64,000 nucleotides of DNA, taken from contig JAGPCY010000007.1 of NCBI GenBank assembly GCA_018057825.1, positions 204,058 to 268,057 on the forward strand, read 5' to 3'. Numbering within the stretch: the first letter of the stretch is position 1; each line of letters starts with the position of its first letter. This DNA comes from Kofleriaceae bacterium (lineage in GTDB: Bacteria; Myxococcota_A; Polyangia; Haliangiales; Haliangiaceae). A program made the translations under genes and the position numbers. The notes beneath the pieces were generated by a model. That model was not told the origin of the DNA, did not search any database, and saw only the letters and a list, made by a program, of their open reading frames with translations. Below are positions 45,123 through 55,961 of the stretch, piece after piece.

Positions 45123-47450
45123 CTACTTGGACTTCTCGACCGTGGCCGTGGGCAGCGCGGCCTTGGGCTTGACCGCGACCCAGTACAGGGCGGCGACCAT
45201 GGCCGTGAAGAACATCATCGGCCACCAGTCGTGGTTGGTCTGTAGCGACGTCGGCAGGAACCCACTCCAGTCGAAGGACTTGTCGACCTCGCCGGCGACG
45301 ATGGCTGACTGCAACACGCCGGCGATCGAGCCGCCGGCGATGAGGCCCGAGGCCATGAGCATGCCGGGCGAGAACTCGGCGTCGGTGGCCGACTCGCCCT
45401 TGCGCTTGCGATCGACCAGCCAGCGGATGGCGCCGCCGATGAAGACGCCTCCCGAGATCGAGATGTTGAGGTAGAGGCCGACCGCGAAGGGCAGCGCCGA
45501 CACCCCGACCAATTCGAGGATGATCGCGATGAACACGCCGATCAGCACCAGGCCCCACGGCAGGTCACCGCCGAGGGTGCCGTCGATGATGAGCGCGAAG
45601 AGCTGGGCCTTGGGCGCGTCGAGCTTGGAAGTGAACTTGCGCGCGAAGTAAACGACCTGGCCCTGCTGGTCGACCAGATAGTGGCCGAGGCGCAGGCCGT
45701 TGACCTCGGAGGTCAGCTCGACGCCGCGGTAGCTCTGGCGATCGATGCCGAGCTCGTCGCCGGTGACCTTGCCGATCACCGCGCCGTTGTGCTTGAGCAC
45801 CGTGGCGTCGCCCTCGGTCGCGGTGACGACGCCCTCGGGCAGCTTGCCCTGGGCCTTCTCAAGGACGTAGGGGTAGTTGGCCTCGACGGCCGACTCGATG
45901 AAGAACATCGGCGCGCCGCCGTCGTCCACCAGGTACTTGCCGCGCTTGATCGAGCCGGTCTCCTGGTGGAACGCGACCTTGTAGGTCTGGCCGTCGGGGC
46001 CCTTGGCGGTCTCGCTGGTCGGGGTCAGCTTGACGCCGTCGTGCTTGACCGGCTGGATGGTCTCGCCCGAGCCGAGGATGAGGAGCAGCGTGAAGCCGAT
46101 CGCGATGGCGCTGGTGACCACGCCGACCGCGATCGCGATCTGCTGGAGTCGCGGGGTCGCGCCGACCAGGTAGCCGGTCTTGAGATCCTGCGAGATCGTG
46201 CCGCCGTTGGACGCGGCGACGCACACCAGCGCCGCGGTCGACAGCGCCATGGCCTTGTAGCCGACGCCGGTCCGGCCGAGCAGCACGAACAGGCCGCAGG
46301 TCAGGAGCAGCGTGGCGATGGTCATGCCCGAGATCGGGTTCGACGAGCTGCCGATCTCGCCGGTGATGCGCGACGACACCGTGACGAAGAAGAAGCCGAA
46401 CACCACCACCAGGAGCGCGGTCAGGAAGTCGATGTCGAGGACCGGGGCCAGGAAGATCGCGATCGCCAGCATGGCCGCGCCGGCCAGGACCAGCTTCATC
46501 GACAGATCTTCCTCGGTGCGCAGGACCCGGGCCGTGGCGGTCTTGTCGACGCCCAGGTTCGAGAGCCCGCGGCTGAACGCCGAGATGATGGTCGGGATCG
46601 AGCGGGCCAGCGAGATGAAGCCACCGGCGGCGACCGCGCCGGCGCCGATGTAGAGCACGTACTCGCCGCGGATCTGGCCCGGCGACATGGTGGCCGCGCC
46701 GGGGTGGAACATCGCGATGAGCGGGATCAGCACGACGAACGCCAGGAGGCCACCGGCCAGCATGGTGGCGGCGACCCGCGGGCCGATGATGTAGCCGACG
46801 CCGAGCATCGGCGGCGACACCTCGATCGCGACCATGACCTTCTTCAGGTGACCGTGGAAGTTGGTGGTGAAGGTCGCGGCGTCCGCCCACAGCTTGCTGA
46901 TCAGGTTGAGGAAGTTGTATCCGAAGCCGACGAAGAAGCCGGTGAACACGGTCTTGGCCTCGGTGCCGCCCTTCTCGCCGACGATGAGCACGTCGGCGCA
47001 GGCGGTGCCCTCGGGGTAGGCCAGCTTGCCGTGCTCCTGCACGATCAGGCCGTGGCGCAGCGGGATCATCATGAGCACGCCGATGAGACCGCCCAGGAGC
47101 GCCACCAGGAGGATGCGGGTCAGCTCGATGTCGAAGCCCATGATGAGCATCGACGGCAGCGTGAAGGCGACGCCGGCGGCCAGGGACTCGCCGGCCGAGC
47201 CGGTGGTCTGGGCGATGTTGTTCTCGAGGATCGTGCCGCGCAGCTTGAGCCAGCGGAACAGGGTGATCGACAGGACCGCGACGGGGATCGAGGCCGACAC
47301 CGTCAGGCCCATCTTGAGGCCGACATAGGTCGACGACATCGCGAAGATGATGCCGAGGACCGCGCCCATTACGACCGCCTGGACGGTCAGCTCGGGGATC
47401 GTCTGGTCGGCGGGGACGAACGGTTTGTGTTCGGTGGCTGGTTCGGACAT
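45123..47450 (-). CDS. OPT-family oligopeptide transporter
   Basis: A 775-aa inner-membrane transporter of the OPT family, which moves oligopeptides or metal chelates with a cation gradient. It starts MSEPATEHKPFVPADQTIPELTVQAVVMGAVLGIIFAMSSTYVGLKMG..., the family's classic N-terminal segment with the YxGLK motif, and has ENNIAQTTGSAGES, LAYPEGTACADVL and YIGAGAVAAGGFI in order. About 14 membrane segments are seen. Between about residues 463 and 613 lies a soluble insert of some 150 residues, containing two similar halves (TYKVAFHQETGSIKRGKYLVDD and RQSYRGVELTSEVNGLRLGHYLVDQQG). ATG 47450 is the sensible start; the open frame extends far upstream only as a shadow of the divergent gene. Substrate unknown. 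Confidence 0.93.
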   Translation of the reverse strand: MSEPATEHKPFVPADQTIPELTVQAVVMGAVLGIIFAMSSTYVGLKMGLTVSASIPVAVLSITLFRWLKLRGTILENNIAQTTGSAGESLAAGVAFTLPSMLIMGFDIELTRILLVALLGGLIGVLMMIPLRHGLIVQEHGKLAYPEGTACADVLIVGEKGGTEAKTVFTGFFVGFGYNFLNLISKLWADAATFTTNFHGHLKKVMVAIEVSPPMLGVGYIIGPRVAATMLAGGLLAFVVLIPLIAMFHPGAATMSPGQIRGEYVLYIGAGAVAAGGFISLARSIPTIISAFSRGLSNLGVDKTATARVLRTEEDLSMKLVLAGAAMLAIAIFLAPVLDIDFLTALLVVVFGFFFVTVSSRITGEIGSSSNPISGMTIATLLLTCGLFVLLGRTGVGYKAMALSTAALVCVAASNGGTISQDLKTGYLVGATPRLQQIAIAVGVVTSAIAIGFTLLLILGSGETIQPVKHDGVKLTPTSETAKGPDGQTYKVAFHQETGSIKRGKYLVDDGGAPMFFIESAVEANYPYVLEKAQGKLPEGVVTATEGDATVLKHNGAVIGKVTGDELGIDRQSYRGVELTSEVNGLRLGHYLVDQQGQVVYFARKFTSKLDAPKAQLFALIIDGTLGGDLPWGLVLIGVFIAIILELVGVSALPFAVGLYLNISISGGVFIGGAIRWLVDRKRKGESATDAEFSPGMLMASGLIAGGSIAGVLQSAIVAGEVDKSFDWSGFLPTSLQTNHDWWPMMFFTAMVAALYWVAVKPKAALPTATVEKSK

Positions 47451-47592
47451 GGGGCTCCCGAGGCGACGGCCGGCCTCGGCGCGATAAGACCTACATCTCG
47501 CCCGCGGCGCAAGCGGCGCGGGCCTGCGACAGTTGTCGTGTCGCACTGCGGTTGGCGATGCGCGGCCCGGCCAGGCGTTGCATGATGCCGCC

Positions 47593-48513
47593 ATGAGCAA
47601 ACTCGCCCCCGCCGCGTTCGTCGCGCTGTCCCTGTTCGCCGCTGCCACCGCCACCGCCGAGTCCAAGTCCTGGGCCGCGGTCAAGGGCAGCGTCATGCCC
47701 AAGGCCGCGATCGTCTTCGGCGGCAACCTCGACGCCGTGCGCACCACCAAGCTCTACACCTCGGCGGTCCAGGCGCTGCTCGCCAGTGAGGCCGACGCCC
47801 AGGAGGCCTTCACGCTCATCAAGGACACCTGCCAGATCGACGTCCCGACCGCGGTCGCCGACTTCACCGTGGTGATGCAGCGCGACGAGAAGCCGCTCAT
47901 CGTCCTGGGCCTGAACGGCCTCGACGAGGCGCGCCTGGTCGGCTGCCTCGAGGCGGTCGCGCAGAAGAAGACCGGCCAGGCGGTCAAGCTGACCGGCAAG
48001 CGCAAGGGCAAGATCACCTCGTACTCGATCCCGGGCGAGAAGAAGCAGATCCACGCCGCCTGGCTGGCCAAGGACGTGATCGCGTTCATCGACGATCCGT
48101 CCAACCGCGGCCGGCTGCAGTCCATGACCACCGGCAAGGCCGCCAAGGGCCAGCTCGGCAAGCTCCTGGCCAAGGCCAACACCTCGGCGCCGCTGTGGGG
48201 CGCGGTCGCGATCAAGGAGAAGGAGGACGGCATGACGATGATGGGCGGCTACGGCGACGTCGCGCTGGCCGGCGGCAAGTTCACCGCGTCGATCCACGTC
48301 GAGCTGGCCTCGGCCGACGAGGCCCAGAAGGCCCTGGCCATGGGTCAGATGGGCCTCGACGAGGTCAAGAAGTCGATGCCGGCCAAGACCCCGATGGCCG
48401 CGCTCCTCGGCACGCTCAAGCTGGGCACCACGGGCCCGATGGTCGACATCACCGCGTCGATGGCCGACGGCGACGCCATGCAGATCGCCAAGGATCTCGA
48501 CAGCGCGTTCTAG
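47593..48513 (+). CDS. Secreted protein of unknown function
   Basis: A 306-aa exported protein, signal peptide residues 1-22 (FVALSLFAAATATA). The mature part reads like an alpha/beta protein with regular Lys-rich turns: VMPKAAIVFGGNLDAVRTTKLY, ADFTVVMQRDEKPLIVLGLNG, GKRKGKITSYSIPGEKKQIHAAWLAKDVIAFID, and a final ITASMADGDAMQIAKDL. It resembles a group of conserved myxobacterial periplasmic proteins of unknown role. Transcribed divergently from the OPT gene. A hexanucleotide array begins on the last base of its stop codon. Confidence 0.82.
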   Translation: MSKLAPAAFVALSLFAAATATAESKSWAAVKGSVMPKAAIVFGGNLDAVRTTKLYTSAVQALLASEADAQEAFTLIKDTCQIDVPTAVADFTVVMQRDEKPLIVLGLNGLDEARLVGCLEAVAQKKTGQAVKLTGKRKGKITSYSIPGEKKQIHAAWLAKDVIAFIDDPSNRGRLQSMTTGKAAKGQLGKLLAKANTSAPLWGAVAIKEKEDGMTMMGGYGDVALAGGKFTASIHVELASADEAQKALAMGQMGLDEVKKSMPAKTPMAALLGTLKLGTTGPMVDITASMADGDAMQIAKDLDSAF

Positions 48514-48647
48514 AGGCGGAGGCGGAGCGGGAGGGCGAGGCGGAGACCGAGGCGGAGACCGAGACCGAGTCCGAGACCGAGTCCGAGGCCGAGGCGGAGA
48601 CCGAGGCGGAGCCGAGTCCGAGGCGGAGTCCGAGTCCGAGGCCGAGC
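48513..48647. repeat. Degenerate hexanucleotide array between convergent genes
   Basis: Around 20 hexamers (GAGGCG, GAGACC, GAGTCC, GAGGCC) on the plus strand, with two irregular units near the left end. It runs from the stop codon of the secreted-protein gene to 14 bases before the stop of the sigma-54 regulator gene. Confidence 0.9.
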
Positions 48648-48660
48648 TCCCGGCGTGGGC

Positions 48661-50025
<1,365 letters not shown>

Positions 50026-50093
50026 GAACGACGTCGCGTAGGGTAGCGCCCGCCGGCCCGCGATGTCCATGGCGGGGCCGGCCGATCAGCGGC

Positions 50094-51797
50094 TCATCGG
50101 TCGTCGTCGGGGGCGTCGGGGGCGGCGGCGTCGGGGGCGGCGGCGTCGGGGTCGGCGGCGTCGGCGTCGCGGCCGCGGTCGTCGGCGTCGCGGTCTTCGG
50201 CGAGATCGCCCTCGGTCAGGGCGGCGGCGTCAGCGGGCGCCGCGGCGTCCACCGGCGCGCCGGCCGGGGCGGGGCGGGCGCCGGGCTCGGGCTCGCCGTC
50301 GCCGACGCTCGGCCCCGACAGGATGATCGCGCCCGCCACCGCGGCCGCCAGGAGCACCGCCAGGACGATCAGCGCCGGCACCAGCCAGCCGCGGCGGTTG
50401 GTGATCACGGTGGTCTCGGGGGGCGCGGCCGCTCGCGGCGGGGGCGCGGTCGGGCCACGGCCCGGCGCCGGCGCGGCCGGCAACGGTCGACGTTCGTCGA
50501 GCGGCAAGGGCGTCGCGGTCCCCGCCCGGGCGGTCGGGCCGGGTTCGCTCTCGAGGCGCGCCGACAGGTCGCCCCAGTCGACCAGCGGCCGGGCGCCGCG
50601 CTGCTCGAGCTCGGCCAGCTTGACCATCGAGGTCAGCTCGAGGCGCTGCAGGCGCCCCAGGTCGATGAGCGCGCTCTGGCGCTCGCGCTTGCTGTCGGCC
50701 CGGCCGCCGGCCAGCGCGCCGACCAGATCGTCGAGGCCGTCGTCCTCGAGCTCGTCGCGCCCGAGCTGCTCGGTGCCCTCGCCGCCGGCGGCCGCGTCGT
50801 AGACCTCGGTGCCCCCGCCGCCCATGGCCGCGGTGTGGCCGCCGACCTGCTCGTCGATATCGCGCCACTCCTCGGGGCGCCCGCAGACGTCGCGCAGGTG
50901 CCCGGCCAGCTCGGAGGCCGAGATCATGAGGCCGTTGCGGTGGGCGCAGCGCAGGAGCGCGTCCTGGAACTCGCCGGCCGATTGGTAGCGGGCGTTGGGG
51001 TCGAGTGCCAGGGCCTTCAACATGACCTTGTCGAGTTCGGCCGGCAGGCCGCGCACCTTGCGCGACGGCAGCTCGATCGGCTGCGAGTAGATCTCCTCGG
51101 CCGAGGTCGTGAGCCCGGCGGCGACGAACAGGCGCTCGCCGGTGAGCAGCTCGTACAAGCAGACCGCCAGAGAGTACAGGTCGCTCCGGTGATCGAGCGG
51201 GTCGCCCTTGGCCTGCTCGGGCGACATGTAGCCGACCTTGCCCTTCACCTTGTAGAACACCGACGTGTGGGTCGCGGCCTTGGCGATCCCGAAGTCGGTG
51301 AGCTTCACCTCGCCGCTCTTCGACACCAGGATGTTCGACGGCGAGACGTCGCGGTGGATCAGGCGCAAGGGTGCGCCATCGGGGCCGGCCTTGGCGTGGG
51401 CGTAGGCCAACGCCGAGAGCACCTCGCGCGCGACGTACACGCCGGCGGCTGGGGCCAGGGACCGGCGTCGACGCTTGGCCCGCTTGGCCAGGGTCCGGAG
51501 GTCGGCGCCGTCGAGGAACTCCATCACGATGAAGTGCTCGGCGCCGGCGGTGACCAGATCGATCGTGTGGATGATGTTGGCGTGATCGAGCGTGGCCGAC
51601 AGCCGGGCCTCGCGCAGGAACAGGTCGATGAACTCGGGCTGCGACGTGAACTCCGGCAGGAGCTGCTTCAGCACGACCTCCTTCTCGAAGCCGCCGGCGC
51701 CGAGCTTCTTGCCCAGGTAGATCGCGCCCATGCCGCCCTCGGACAGGAACTCGAGCACGACGTAGCGCTCGATCGGCTCGCTGCCAGCCTGGGCCAT
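50094..51797 (-). CDS. Eukaryotic-type Ser/Thr protein kinase, membrane-anchored
   Basis: A 567-aa protein kinase. The catalytic domain (about residues 12-280) has the glycine loop FLSEGGMGAIYLG, the ATP-binding lysine K44 in EVVLKQL, the catalytic loop LIHRDVSPSNIL, the DFG in KLTDFGIAKA and the activation-segment GKVGYMSPEQ. A linker of about 180 residues follows, then one membrane segment (about 465-490: LVPALIVLAVLLAAAVAGAII) and an Ala/Asp-rich extracytoplasmic tail with repeats of AAPDA. The tail lacks PASTA or other sensor domains. It precedes the FHA/sigma-54 regulator on the same strand; a kinase feeding an FHA activator is a known myxobacterial arrangement. Confidence 0.95.
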   Translation of the reverse strand: MAQAGSEPIERYVVLEFLSEGGMGAIYLGKKLGAGGFEKEVVLKQLLPEFTSQPEFIDLFLREARLSATLDHANIIHTIDLVTAGAEHFIVMEFLDGADLRTLAKRAKRRRRSLAPAAGVYVAREVLSALAYAHAKAGPDGAPLRLIHRDVSPSNILVSKSGEVKLTDFGIAKAATHTSVFYKVKGKVGYMSPEQAKGDPLDHRSDLYSLAVCLYELLTGERLFVAAGLTTSAEEIYSQPIELPSRKVRGLPAELDKVMLKALALDPNARYQSAGEFQDALLRCAHRNGLMISASELAGHLRDVCGRPEEWRDIDEQVGGHTAAMGGGGTEVYDAAAGGEGTEQLGRDELEDDGLDDLVGALAGGRADSKRERQSALIDLGRLQRLELTSMVKLAELEQRGARPLVDWGDLSARLESEPGPTARAGTATPLPLDERRPLPAAPAPGRGPTAPPPRAAAPPETTVITNRRGWLVPALIVLAVLLAAAVAGAIILSGPSVGDGEPEPGARPAPAGAPVDAAAPADAAALTEGDLAEDRDADDRGRDADAADPDAAAPDAAAPDAPDDDR

Positions 51798-51830
51798 GGT
51801 CGGCCGACAGTATCAGCCTTATGATGGAGC

Positions 51831-52253
51831 GTGACCAGCCGCTACCCGCTCGAGCGCGTCGCCGAGCTGCGGGCGGGCGCCGTCGACCAGCGCCTGCGCG
51901 CGCTGGCCAGCGCGGTCGCGCTCGAGGCCGAGGCGGCGGCCGCCCTGGCGACCCTCGACCGCGCGGTGGCGGCCCGAGTGGCGGCGGCGACCGAGGCCGC
52001 GCGGCTCGACGCGCCGGCGCCGGCCTGGGCCTTGAGCCAGCGCGACGCCTACCAGGCCCGGCTGCGCCGCGAGCTGGCTGACCTGCGGGCGCGGCGAGCC
52101 GGCGCGGCGGCGGTCCTGGCCGAGCGCCAGGCCGCGGTCGAGGTCGCGCGGGCGGCGGCCGCCACCGCCCGGGCCGAGCGGGCTGCGGTCGAGCGCCACC
52201 GCGAGGGCTGGGACGAGGACGCCCGCCGCCGCCGCGACCGCGCCGAGGACTGA
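51831..52253 (+). CDS. FliJ/SctO-like coiled-coil protein
   Basis: A 140-aa protein starting with GTG 51831, preceded by GGAG four bases upstream. It opens YPLERVAELRAGAVDQRLRALASAV, close to the start of FliJ and the type III secretion stalk protein SctO/YscO, and continues as two long charged helices with a short break near DAPAPAWALSQRD. The end (ERHREGWDEDARRRRDRAED) fits the family's C-terminal helix. FliJ/SctO contacts the export ATPase. There is no flagellar or type III gene around it, so the assignment rests on fold pattern. A generic Ala/Arg-rich coiled coil is the alternative. It is divergent from the kinase gene. Confidence 0.6.
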   Translation: MTSRYPLERVAELRAGAVDQRLRALASAVALEAEAAAALATLDRAVAARVAAATEAARLDAPAPAWALSQRDAYQARLRRELADLRARRAGAAAVLAERQAAVEVARAAAATARAERAAVERHREGWDEDARRRRDRAED

Positions 52254-52298
52254 CCGCCGCCGGGTGCAACCGCGGCCGCCCCGCCGTGTCTGCCCGCC

Positions 52299-52589
52299 AT
52301 GCACCGCGCCGCGCTGTCCGCCCTCGCCATCCTGGTCGCGTCCGCGACCGTCGCCTTCGCCCAGCCCAACCCCGGGCCGGCCCAGACCTCGGCCCAGCCC
52401 TCGGCCCAGCCGTCCAAGCCGGTCAAGGCCAAGGTCATCGACATCACCGAGGCCGACGAGATCACCGGCGATCGCCCGACCGGCGAGCTGACCCCGATCG
52501 GCATCCGGCAGATCGCCGCGGGGTCGAGCCTCCTGCGCATCCGCCAGGACTTCATCGATCTGATCGTGAAGACCGCGGACCAGATCTGA
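52299..52589 (+). CDS. Small secreted protein
   Basis: A 96-aa protein from ATG 52299. Residues 1-22 form a signal peptide ending AFAQ. A Gln/Pro/Ser-rich stretch follows (QPNPGPAQTSAQPSAQPSKP), then a conserved-looking C-terminal segment containing KVIDITEADEITGDRPTGE and a hydrophobic helix RIRQDFIDLIVKTAD. I recognise no family, but short proteins with the VIDITEADEI pattern occur in several myxobacterial genomes. It may be co-transcribed with the FliJ-like gene 45 bases upstream. Confidence 0.7.
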   Translation: MHRAALSALAILVASATVAFAQPNPGPAQTSAQPSAQPSKPVKAKVIDITEADEITGDRPTGELTPIGIRQIAAGSSLLRIRQDFIDLIVKTADQI

Positions 52590-52640
52590 GCTCGGCGGGC
52601 CGGGCCGTCGATCGGTCAGTAGAGCCAGTCAGTAGGTCAG

Positions 52641-54731
52641 TCAGTAGATCAGATCGTCGTCGAGAAACGCCGGGTCGACCACCAGCGGTTGCTGGTACTC
52701 GGCGCCGGTGTACAGGAGCACGTAGCGGGCGTAGTTCTCGGTGACCTTCTTCATGTACTCGCGGGTCTGCTGGTAGCTGACCAGCTCGACCAGCTCGTCG
52801 ATCGGTCGCGCGCCGTTGGCGGTCAGCCACTTCATCACCGGGCGCGGGCCGCTGTTGAAGGACCCGGCGCCGAGCGGGATCTGGCCCTTGAACTTGGTCA
52901 AGAGCTTGCCGATGTACCAGGCGCCGGTCTGGATGTTGAGCGCGGGCTGGTACAGGTCGCCGGGGGCGTAGGCGAGCCCGAGCTGCCGCGCGACCCGGAT
53001 CGTGGTCGCCGGGATCATCTGCAACAGGCCCTGGGCGTCGGCGTACGACACCACGCCGGGGTCGTAGCCGCTCTCCTTGCGCATGATCGCGTAGAGGTAG
53101 TAGGGCGGGCTGCCGCCGAGGGGGCGATGCTGCTCGACCAGATCGGCGTAGGCCTCGGGGTACGCGTGCACCCACCACGGCCGGGCCGCACCTTCGGGCG
53201 GCCGCAGGAGCGCGCCGTCGTCGTAGCGCTCGGCTAGCTTGTACGGCCGGGCCCAGTTGCGGCCGGCGCCGTAGCGATCGAACAAGACCGCCAGGGCCTG
53301 GGGCCGCGGGTGGCGGGCGACGAAGGCGCGCTCGCGGCGGGCCAGCTCGACGCCGGCGTCGGTGGCCAGCCCGGCCGCGACCAGCTCGTCGAAGGCGCGG
53401 ATCGCCGGGTCGGCGGCCACCGCGGGCTCGATCGCGTCGGCGATCGCCGGGCCGCGCGGCGCCGGCGGCGCGTCGCCGAAGGGGCCGATCGTGACGCCGC
53501 GCTCGCGCAGCCGCGCGCTGGCCAGGAGCGCGTACCACGACAGCGGCCAGCGCCCGACGATGCGCCGGTAGATCGGCTCGGCCTCGGCGCCGCGATCGAG
53601 GCGGTCGAGGGCCCGGGCCTGCCAGTAGGCGCCCTTGCCAGCCTCGAGGGAGCCCGACCGCGCCGCCAGCTTGCTCAGGTGGGGCAGGGCGGCGGCGGGA
53701 TCGCCGACCAGGTAGTGGCTCATGCCGAGGAACCACAGCGCGTCGTCCATCCACTTCGATTTCGGATAGCGCCGCAGGGTCTCGGTCAGCGGGCCGATCG
53801 CCGCGCGGTAGTTGCCGCGGTTGAACTCGAGCCAGCCGGTCAGGTACTGCGCCTCCTCGGCCCACGGGGTTTTCGGGTAGCGCCGCACGACCTCGCGGTA
53901 GTGGCCGATGGCCTCGTCGTCGCGATCGGCCCGCGACAGCGCGCGCGCGCCGTGGAAGAGCGCCTCGGCCGAGCCCATCGGGCCGGCCACGCCGAGGAGC
54001 AGGCGCCCGGCCTCGGCGTAGCGGCGCCGCATCTTGAAGAGCGCCGTGCCGAGCCAGTAGTCGCGGCGGATCCGCAGCGCCCGCGGCAGCCCGTCGAGGG
54101 CGCTCAGCTCGGCGACCGCGGCGTCCCAGTGGTGGCCGGCGATCAGGCGCTGGGCCCGGGCGATGCGCTCGTCGGCGGTCAGGGTCGGCGCTGCGCCGGC
54201 GTCGACCAGCGCGCGCTCGACCTCGCCGGCCAGCGGGTGGGCCGGGAACTCGCGCAGGAACTCGCGCAGCGCGGCCTGGCCGGCCGCGGCGTCCCGCTCG
54301 CCGGCGGCCAGCGCGACGCGGTACGCGACCACCCCCAGATCGGCGTGGTCGTCGGCGTCGGCGCGGGCGCGCAGGGCGGCGTAGGTCCGGGCCGCCTCGG
54401 CGCGCTGACCCAGAGCCCAAGCGGCGTCGGCGCCGCGCCAGGCGGCGGCGGTGGCGAACCGCGAGCCGGCGATCGCGGTCAGCGCGGCGAAGTCGCGGGC
54501 GGCGTCGGCCGGGCGGTCGTCGGCCAGCGCGACCTGGCCGCGGAGCCACAGCAGGTAGTCGGGGTTGGCCAGGGCCTCGGGGGCCAGCCCGTCGAGGGCG
54601 GCGGTGGCGGCCGCCAGGTCGCCGCGATCGTAGGCGGCGAAGGCCTGGCCCAGCCGGGTCGCGGCGGCGTCGTCGGCGCGCGCCGGTGCGGCGACGACGA
54701 GCGCGATGGCGACCACGGTTGCTCGCACCAT
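52641..54731 (-). CDS. Soluble lytic murein transglycosylase-like protein
   Basis: A 696-aa periplasmic lytic transglycosylase that cleaves peptidoglycan glycan strands to 1,6-anhydro products. Signal peptide residues 1-20 (TVVAIALVVAAPARA). Residues 30-470 are TPR-like helical repeats (WLRGQVALADDRPADAARDFAAL, ALFHGARALSRADRDDEAIGHYREVVRRYPKTPW, and so on), forming the superhelical U-domain. The SLT catalytic domain near the C terminus has the catalytic Glu in AIMRKESGYDP (E553), then AQGLLQMIP and NIQTGAWYIGKLL with the SFNSGP motif. It is somewhat longer than E. coli Slt70 in the repeat part. It is transcribed divergently from the acyl-CoA dehydrogenase cluster. Confidence 0.95.
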   Translation of the reverse strand: MVRATVVAIALVVAAPARADDAAATRLGQAFAAYDRGDLAAATAALDGLAPEALANPDYLLWLRGQVALADDRPADAARDFAALTAIAGSRFATAAAWRGADAAWALGQRAEAARTYAALRARADADDHADLGVVAYRVALAAGERDAAAGQAALREFLREFPAHPLAGEVERALVDAGAAPTLTADERIARAQRLIAGHHWDAAVAELSALDGLPRALRIRRDYWLGTALFKMRRRYAEAGRLLLGVAGPMGSAEALFHGARALSRADRDDEAIGHYREVVRRYPKTPWAEEAQYLTGWLEFNRGNYRAAIGPLTETLRRYPKSKWMDDALWFLGMSHYLVGDPAAALPHLSKLAARSGSLEAGKGAYWQARALDRLDRGAEAEPIYRRIVGRWPLSWYALLASARLRERGVTIGPFGDAPPAPRGPAIADAIEPAVAADPAIRAFDELVAAGLATDAGVELARRERAFVARHPRPQALAVLFDRYGAGRNWARPYKLAERYDDGALLRPPEGAARPWWVHAYPEAYADLVEQHRPLGGSPPYYLYAIMRKESGYDPGVVSYADAQGLLQMIPATTIRVARQLGLAYAPGDLYQPALNIQTGAWYIGKLLTKFKGQIPLGAGSFNSGPRPVMKWLTANGARPIDELVELVSYQQTREYMKKVTENYARYVLLYTGAEYQQPLVVDPAFLDDDLIY

Positions 54732-54788
54732 GCGCCCGGGAGTATACCGCCGGGCACCGCGCGGCGCTGGCCGCGCGAGGAGGACCCC

Positions 54789-55961
54789 ATGGCCGGCGCC
54801 TATCGCGGACTCGACTACTACGGCATCGACGACCTGTTGTCCGACGAGGAGCGGTTGATCCGCGACACCGTGCGCGACTTCGTGTCGGAGCGCATCGTGC
54901 CGACGATCGGCAAGCACTTCACCGCCGGGACCTTCCCCCACGAGCTGGTGCCGGTGTTCGGCGAGATGGGCCTCCTGGGCGCGTCGCTCACCGGCTACGG
55001 CTGCCCCGGCACCAGCGCCATGGCCTACGGCCTGATCTGCCAGGAGCTCGAGCGCGGCGACTCCGGCGTGCGGTCGTTCTGCTCGGTGCAATCGAGCCTG
55101 GTGATGTACCCGATCTGGGCCTACGGCTCGGAGGAGCAGAAGCAGCGCTACCTGCCGGGCATGGCCAAGGGCACGCTCATCGGTTGCTTTGGCCTGACCG
55201 AGCCCGACTTCGGCTCGAACCCGAACGGCATGTTGACCACCGCGCGCCGCGTCGGCGACGGCTACGTCTTGAACGGCACCAAGCGCTGGATCACCAACGG
55301 CTCGGTCGCTCAGGTCGCGCTGGTGTGGGCCAAGCTCGACGGCGTGGTCCACGGCTTCTTGGTCCCGACGTCGACCAAGGGTTTCACCGCCCGCGATATC
55401 CACGGCAAGTGGTCGCTCCGGGCCTCGGTCACCAGCGAGCTTCACCTCGAGGACGTCCACGTCGGCGAGGACGCGCTCCTGCCCGGCGTGCGCGGCATGC
55501 GCGGCCCGCTGTCGTGCCTGACCCAGGCCCGGTTCGGCATCTGCTTCGGCGCGATCGGCGCGGCGATGAGCTGCTACGACGAGGCCCTCGGCTACGCCAA
55601 GGATCGGGTGCAGTTCTCGCGGCCGATCGCCGGCTACCAGCTCGTCCAGGCCAAGCTGGTCGAGATGGTCTCGGAGATCACCAAGGGCCAGCTCCTGTGC
55701 TGGCGCCTGGGCCAGCTCAAGGACGCCGGCAAGCTCGAGCCGCGCCAGGTGTCCTTGGCCAAGCGCAACTGCGTGAGCGTGGCGCGCGACATCGCCCGCG
55801 ATGCCCGCGACATCCTCGGCGCCAATGGCGTGACCGACGACTACCAGTGCGGTCGCCACATGCTCAACCTCGAGAGCGTCTACACCTACGAGGGCACCCA
55901 CGACATCCATACGCTCGTGGTCGGGCAGGACGTCACCGGGCTGGCGGCCTTCGATGGCTGA
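54789..55961 (+). CDS. Acyl-CoA dehydrogenase, glutaryl-CoA dehydrogenase-like
   Basis: A 390-aa FAD enzyme of the acyl-CoA dehydrogenase family. It most resembles glutaryl-CoA dehydrogenase: start GLDYYGIDDLLSDEERLIRDTVRDFV, the FCSVQSSLVMYPIWAYGSEEQKQRYLP segment, FGLTEPDFGSNP, and the catalytic glutamate in YEGTHDIH (E368) preceded by GANGVTDDYQCGRHMLNLESVYT. It would oxidise and decarboxylate glutaryl-CoA to crotonyl-CoA in Lys/Trp breakdown. ATG 54789 follows a GAGGAGGA ribosome-binding site. Its last 8 bases overlap the next gene, thiD, so the cluster is translated as a unit. Confidence 0.93.
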   Translation: MAGAYRGLDYYGIDDLLSDEERLIRDTVRDFVSERIVPTIGKHFTAGTFPHELVPVFGEMGLLGASLTGYGCPGTSAMAYGLICQELERGDSGVRSFCSVQSSLVMYPIWAYGSEEQKQRYLPGMAKGTLIGCFGLTEPDFGSNPNGMLTTARRVGDGYVLNGTKRWITNGSVAQVALVWAKLDGVVHGFLVPTSTKGFTARDIHGKWSLRASVTSELHLEDVHVGEDALLPGVRGMRGPLSCLTQARFGICFGAIGAAMSCYDEALGYAKDRVQFSRPIAGYQLVQAKLVEMVSEITKGQLLCWRLGQLKDAGKLEPRQVSLAKRNCVSVARDIARDARDILGANGVTDDYQCGRHMLNLESVYTYEGTHDIHTLVVGQDVTGLAAFDG

